Origin: Tsukamurella conjunctivitidis
GTDB lineage: Bacteria > Actinomycetota > Actinomycetes > Mycobacteriales > Mycobacteriaceae
Assembly: GCF_007858475.1 (NCBI RefSeq)
Contig: NZ_VIGX01000008.1
Coordinates: 1 to 64,000 of the forward strand
Reading direction: 5' to 3'
Length of the DNA stretch: 64,000 bases
Shown here: one piece after another, positions 63,312-64,000 of the stretch
Numbering within the stretch: the first letter of the stretch is position 1
Layout of the letters: each line of letters begins with the position of its first letter
The notes under the pieces: model-generated
Told to the model about the DNA's origin: nothing
Database searches by the model: none
Seen by the model: only the letters and a program-made list of their open reading frames with translations
Position numbers and translations under genes: made by a program

Positions 63312-64000
63312 GTGACGGATTTCCAGGGCATCGGGGTGACCCCGTGGGAACAGATGTCGACCTCCGAGGTGCGGCACTTCGCGCGCGGGCTCTCCGGTTC
63401 GGGCGTCGCGGCCGACGCGCGCGCGATCGGCAGCGCCGGGAACTCGCACGCCGACAGTCTCGCGGAGCTGCAGCGGGACACCGCCGTCCTGAGCGAGCGG
63501 TGGCGCGGCGAGGCCAAGGATCGTTCGTACGTCGAGTTCGGCGACTTCACCTCACGCTCGTACAGCAACGCCGTCGCGCTGTTCCGCCTGGTGGGCAATG
63601 TCGAGGAGCTGTCCGGCACGGCGACCGAGACGAATGAGCGGTTCAGCGACCTGCCCGATCCGCCCTCCCGGGCGGACGGCTGGTCGCCCTCCGCGGGGAG
63701 CGACTACCGGAACGTCGTTGCGGAGCAGGTGCGCAGCACCTACTCCTCGCCCGTGCAGACCTCCGCGTCGACGCTCCCGTTGGGGGAGGCGCAGGGGACG
63801 ACGGTCTTCCACCACATCGGTCCCGGGAACACCAAACGCGACGCCGCGGGGAGCGCCGCGCCCACGGCCCCGGGGTCGGTCTCGCCGACGGACGGGTCCG
63901 GCAGTGGCGGCGGGACGCAGGCCACGGGCGCCGGAGCGGCGGACACCGGAACCGACCCCGACGACACCGCTACGACCGGGGCGGACGCCACGTCGGACGG
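63312..64000 (+). CDS. WXG-containing, Pro/Gly/Ser/Thr-rich protein, 3' end outside window
   Basis: The frame is open from GTG 63312 to the window end (229 codons). The first 120 residues are helical with a WXG turn (LSERWRGEAKDRS) in a helix-turn-helix arrangement. After about residue 160 the sequence becomes Gly/Ser/Thr/Ala/Pro/Asp-rich (GSGSGGGTQATGAGAAD). This is the layout of type VII (ESX) secretion-associated proteins such as EspB-like proteins. An in-frame GTG at 63297 is an alternative start. No secretion apparatus gene is in the window. Confidence 0.75.
   Translation, partial: MTDFQGIGVTPWEQMSTSEVRHFARGLSGSGVAADARAIGSAGNSHADSLAELQRDTAVLSERWRGEAKDRSYVEFGDFTSRSYSNAVALFRLVGNVEELSGTATETNERFSDLPDPPSRADGWSPSAGSDYRNVVAEQVRSTYSSPVQTSASTLPLGEAQGTTVFHHIGPGNTKRDAAGSAAPTAPGSVSPTDGSGSGGGTQATGAGAADTGTDPDDTATTGADATSD

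Overview
The window is very G+C-rich DNA with short spacers, many GTG starts, LpqH- and LprD-type lipoproteins, a NucS mismatch endonuclease and the GlgE/GlgB alpha-glucan genes. That combination points to Mycobacteriales (Actinomycetota). It does not look like Mycobacterium itself; Tsukamurella is my best guess, an inference from gene content and recall, not a search.

Backbone. The gene order follows the M. tuberculosis segment Rv1321-Rv1343: a 5S rRNA end, nucS, a small Rv1322-like gene, methylmalonyl-CoA epimerase, fadA4 thiolase, an Rv1324-like TPR/thioredoxin-fold protein, glgB, glgE, dinG, pncB, clpS, DUF2017, mec, cysO, cysM, rhomboid, Rv1339-like phosphodiesterase, rph, rdgB, and lprD with its DUF3817 partner. 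Genes usual in that order but not seen here are glgP, Rv1333 and murI. A DivIVA-like coiled-coil gene and a hydrolase/acyl-CoA-ligase fusion (Rv1682/Rv1683-like) are interleaved near the start.

Inserted blocks. (a) 8.7-17.8 kb: a sugar ABC importer without its ATPase, an HSL-type esterase with a FadD36-like ligase, two LpqH-family lipoproteins and a LysR/malate:quinone oxidoreductase pair. (b) 24.9-41.7 kb: an orphan PIN protein, divergent regulator/transport pairs, a TetR plus MpaB-family oxygenase, two facing operons for purine breakdown (urate to allantoin, and glyoxylate to glycerate), a TetR plus hydrolase pair, and pncA joined to pncB. (c) 50.3-53.2 kb: a hemophore-like secreted protein, a doubtful small membrane gene, a second MpaB/TetR pair and a 32-residue membrane microprotein, followed by tRNA-Leu.

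Right end (54-64 kb): a FadD15-like ligase divergent from a DEAD-box RNA helicase, a 1405-residue SF1 helicase with a C-terminal nuclease-like domain, a shikimate-dehydrogenase-like gene, and the start of a WXG-containing, Pro/Gly/Ser/Thr-rich protein that runs off the window and resembles type VII secretion substrates.

How it works together. Urate enters through an NCS2 permease, is oxidised by urate oxidase, HIU hydrolase and OHCU decarboxylase to allantoin, and the glyoxylate made later from allantoin is recovered by glyoxylate carboligase, tartronate-semialdehyde reductase, hydroxypyruvate isomerase and glycerate kinase. The two operons carry near-identical promoter/operator sequences. 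GlgE and GlgB build alpha-glucan from maltose-1-phosphate. Mec, CysO and CysM form the sulfur-carrier cysteine pathway. PncA and PncB salvage NAD. At least nine genes show a TANNNT box 6-7 nt before the start codon, the layout of leaderless mRNAs.
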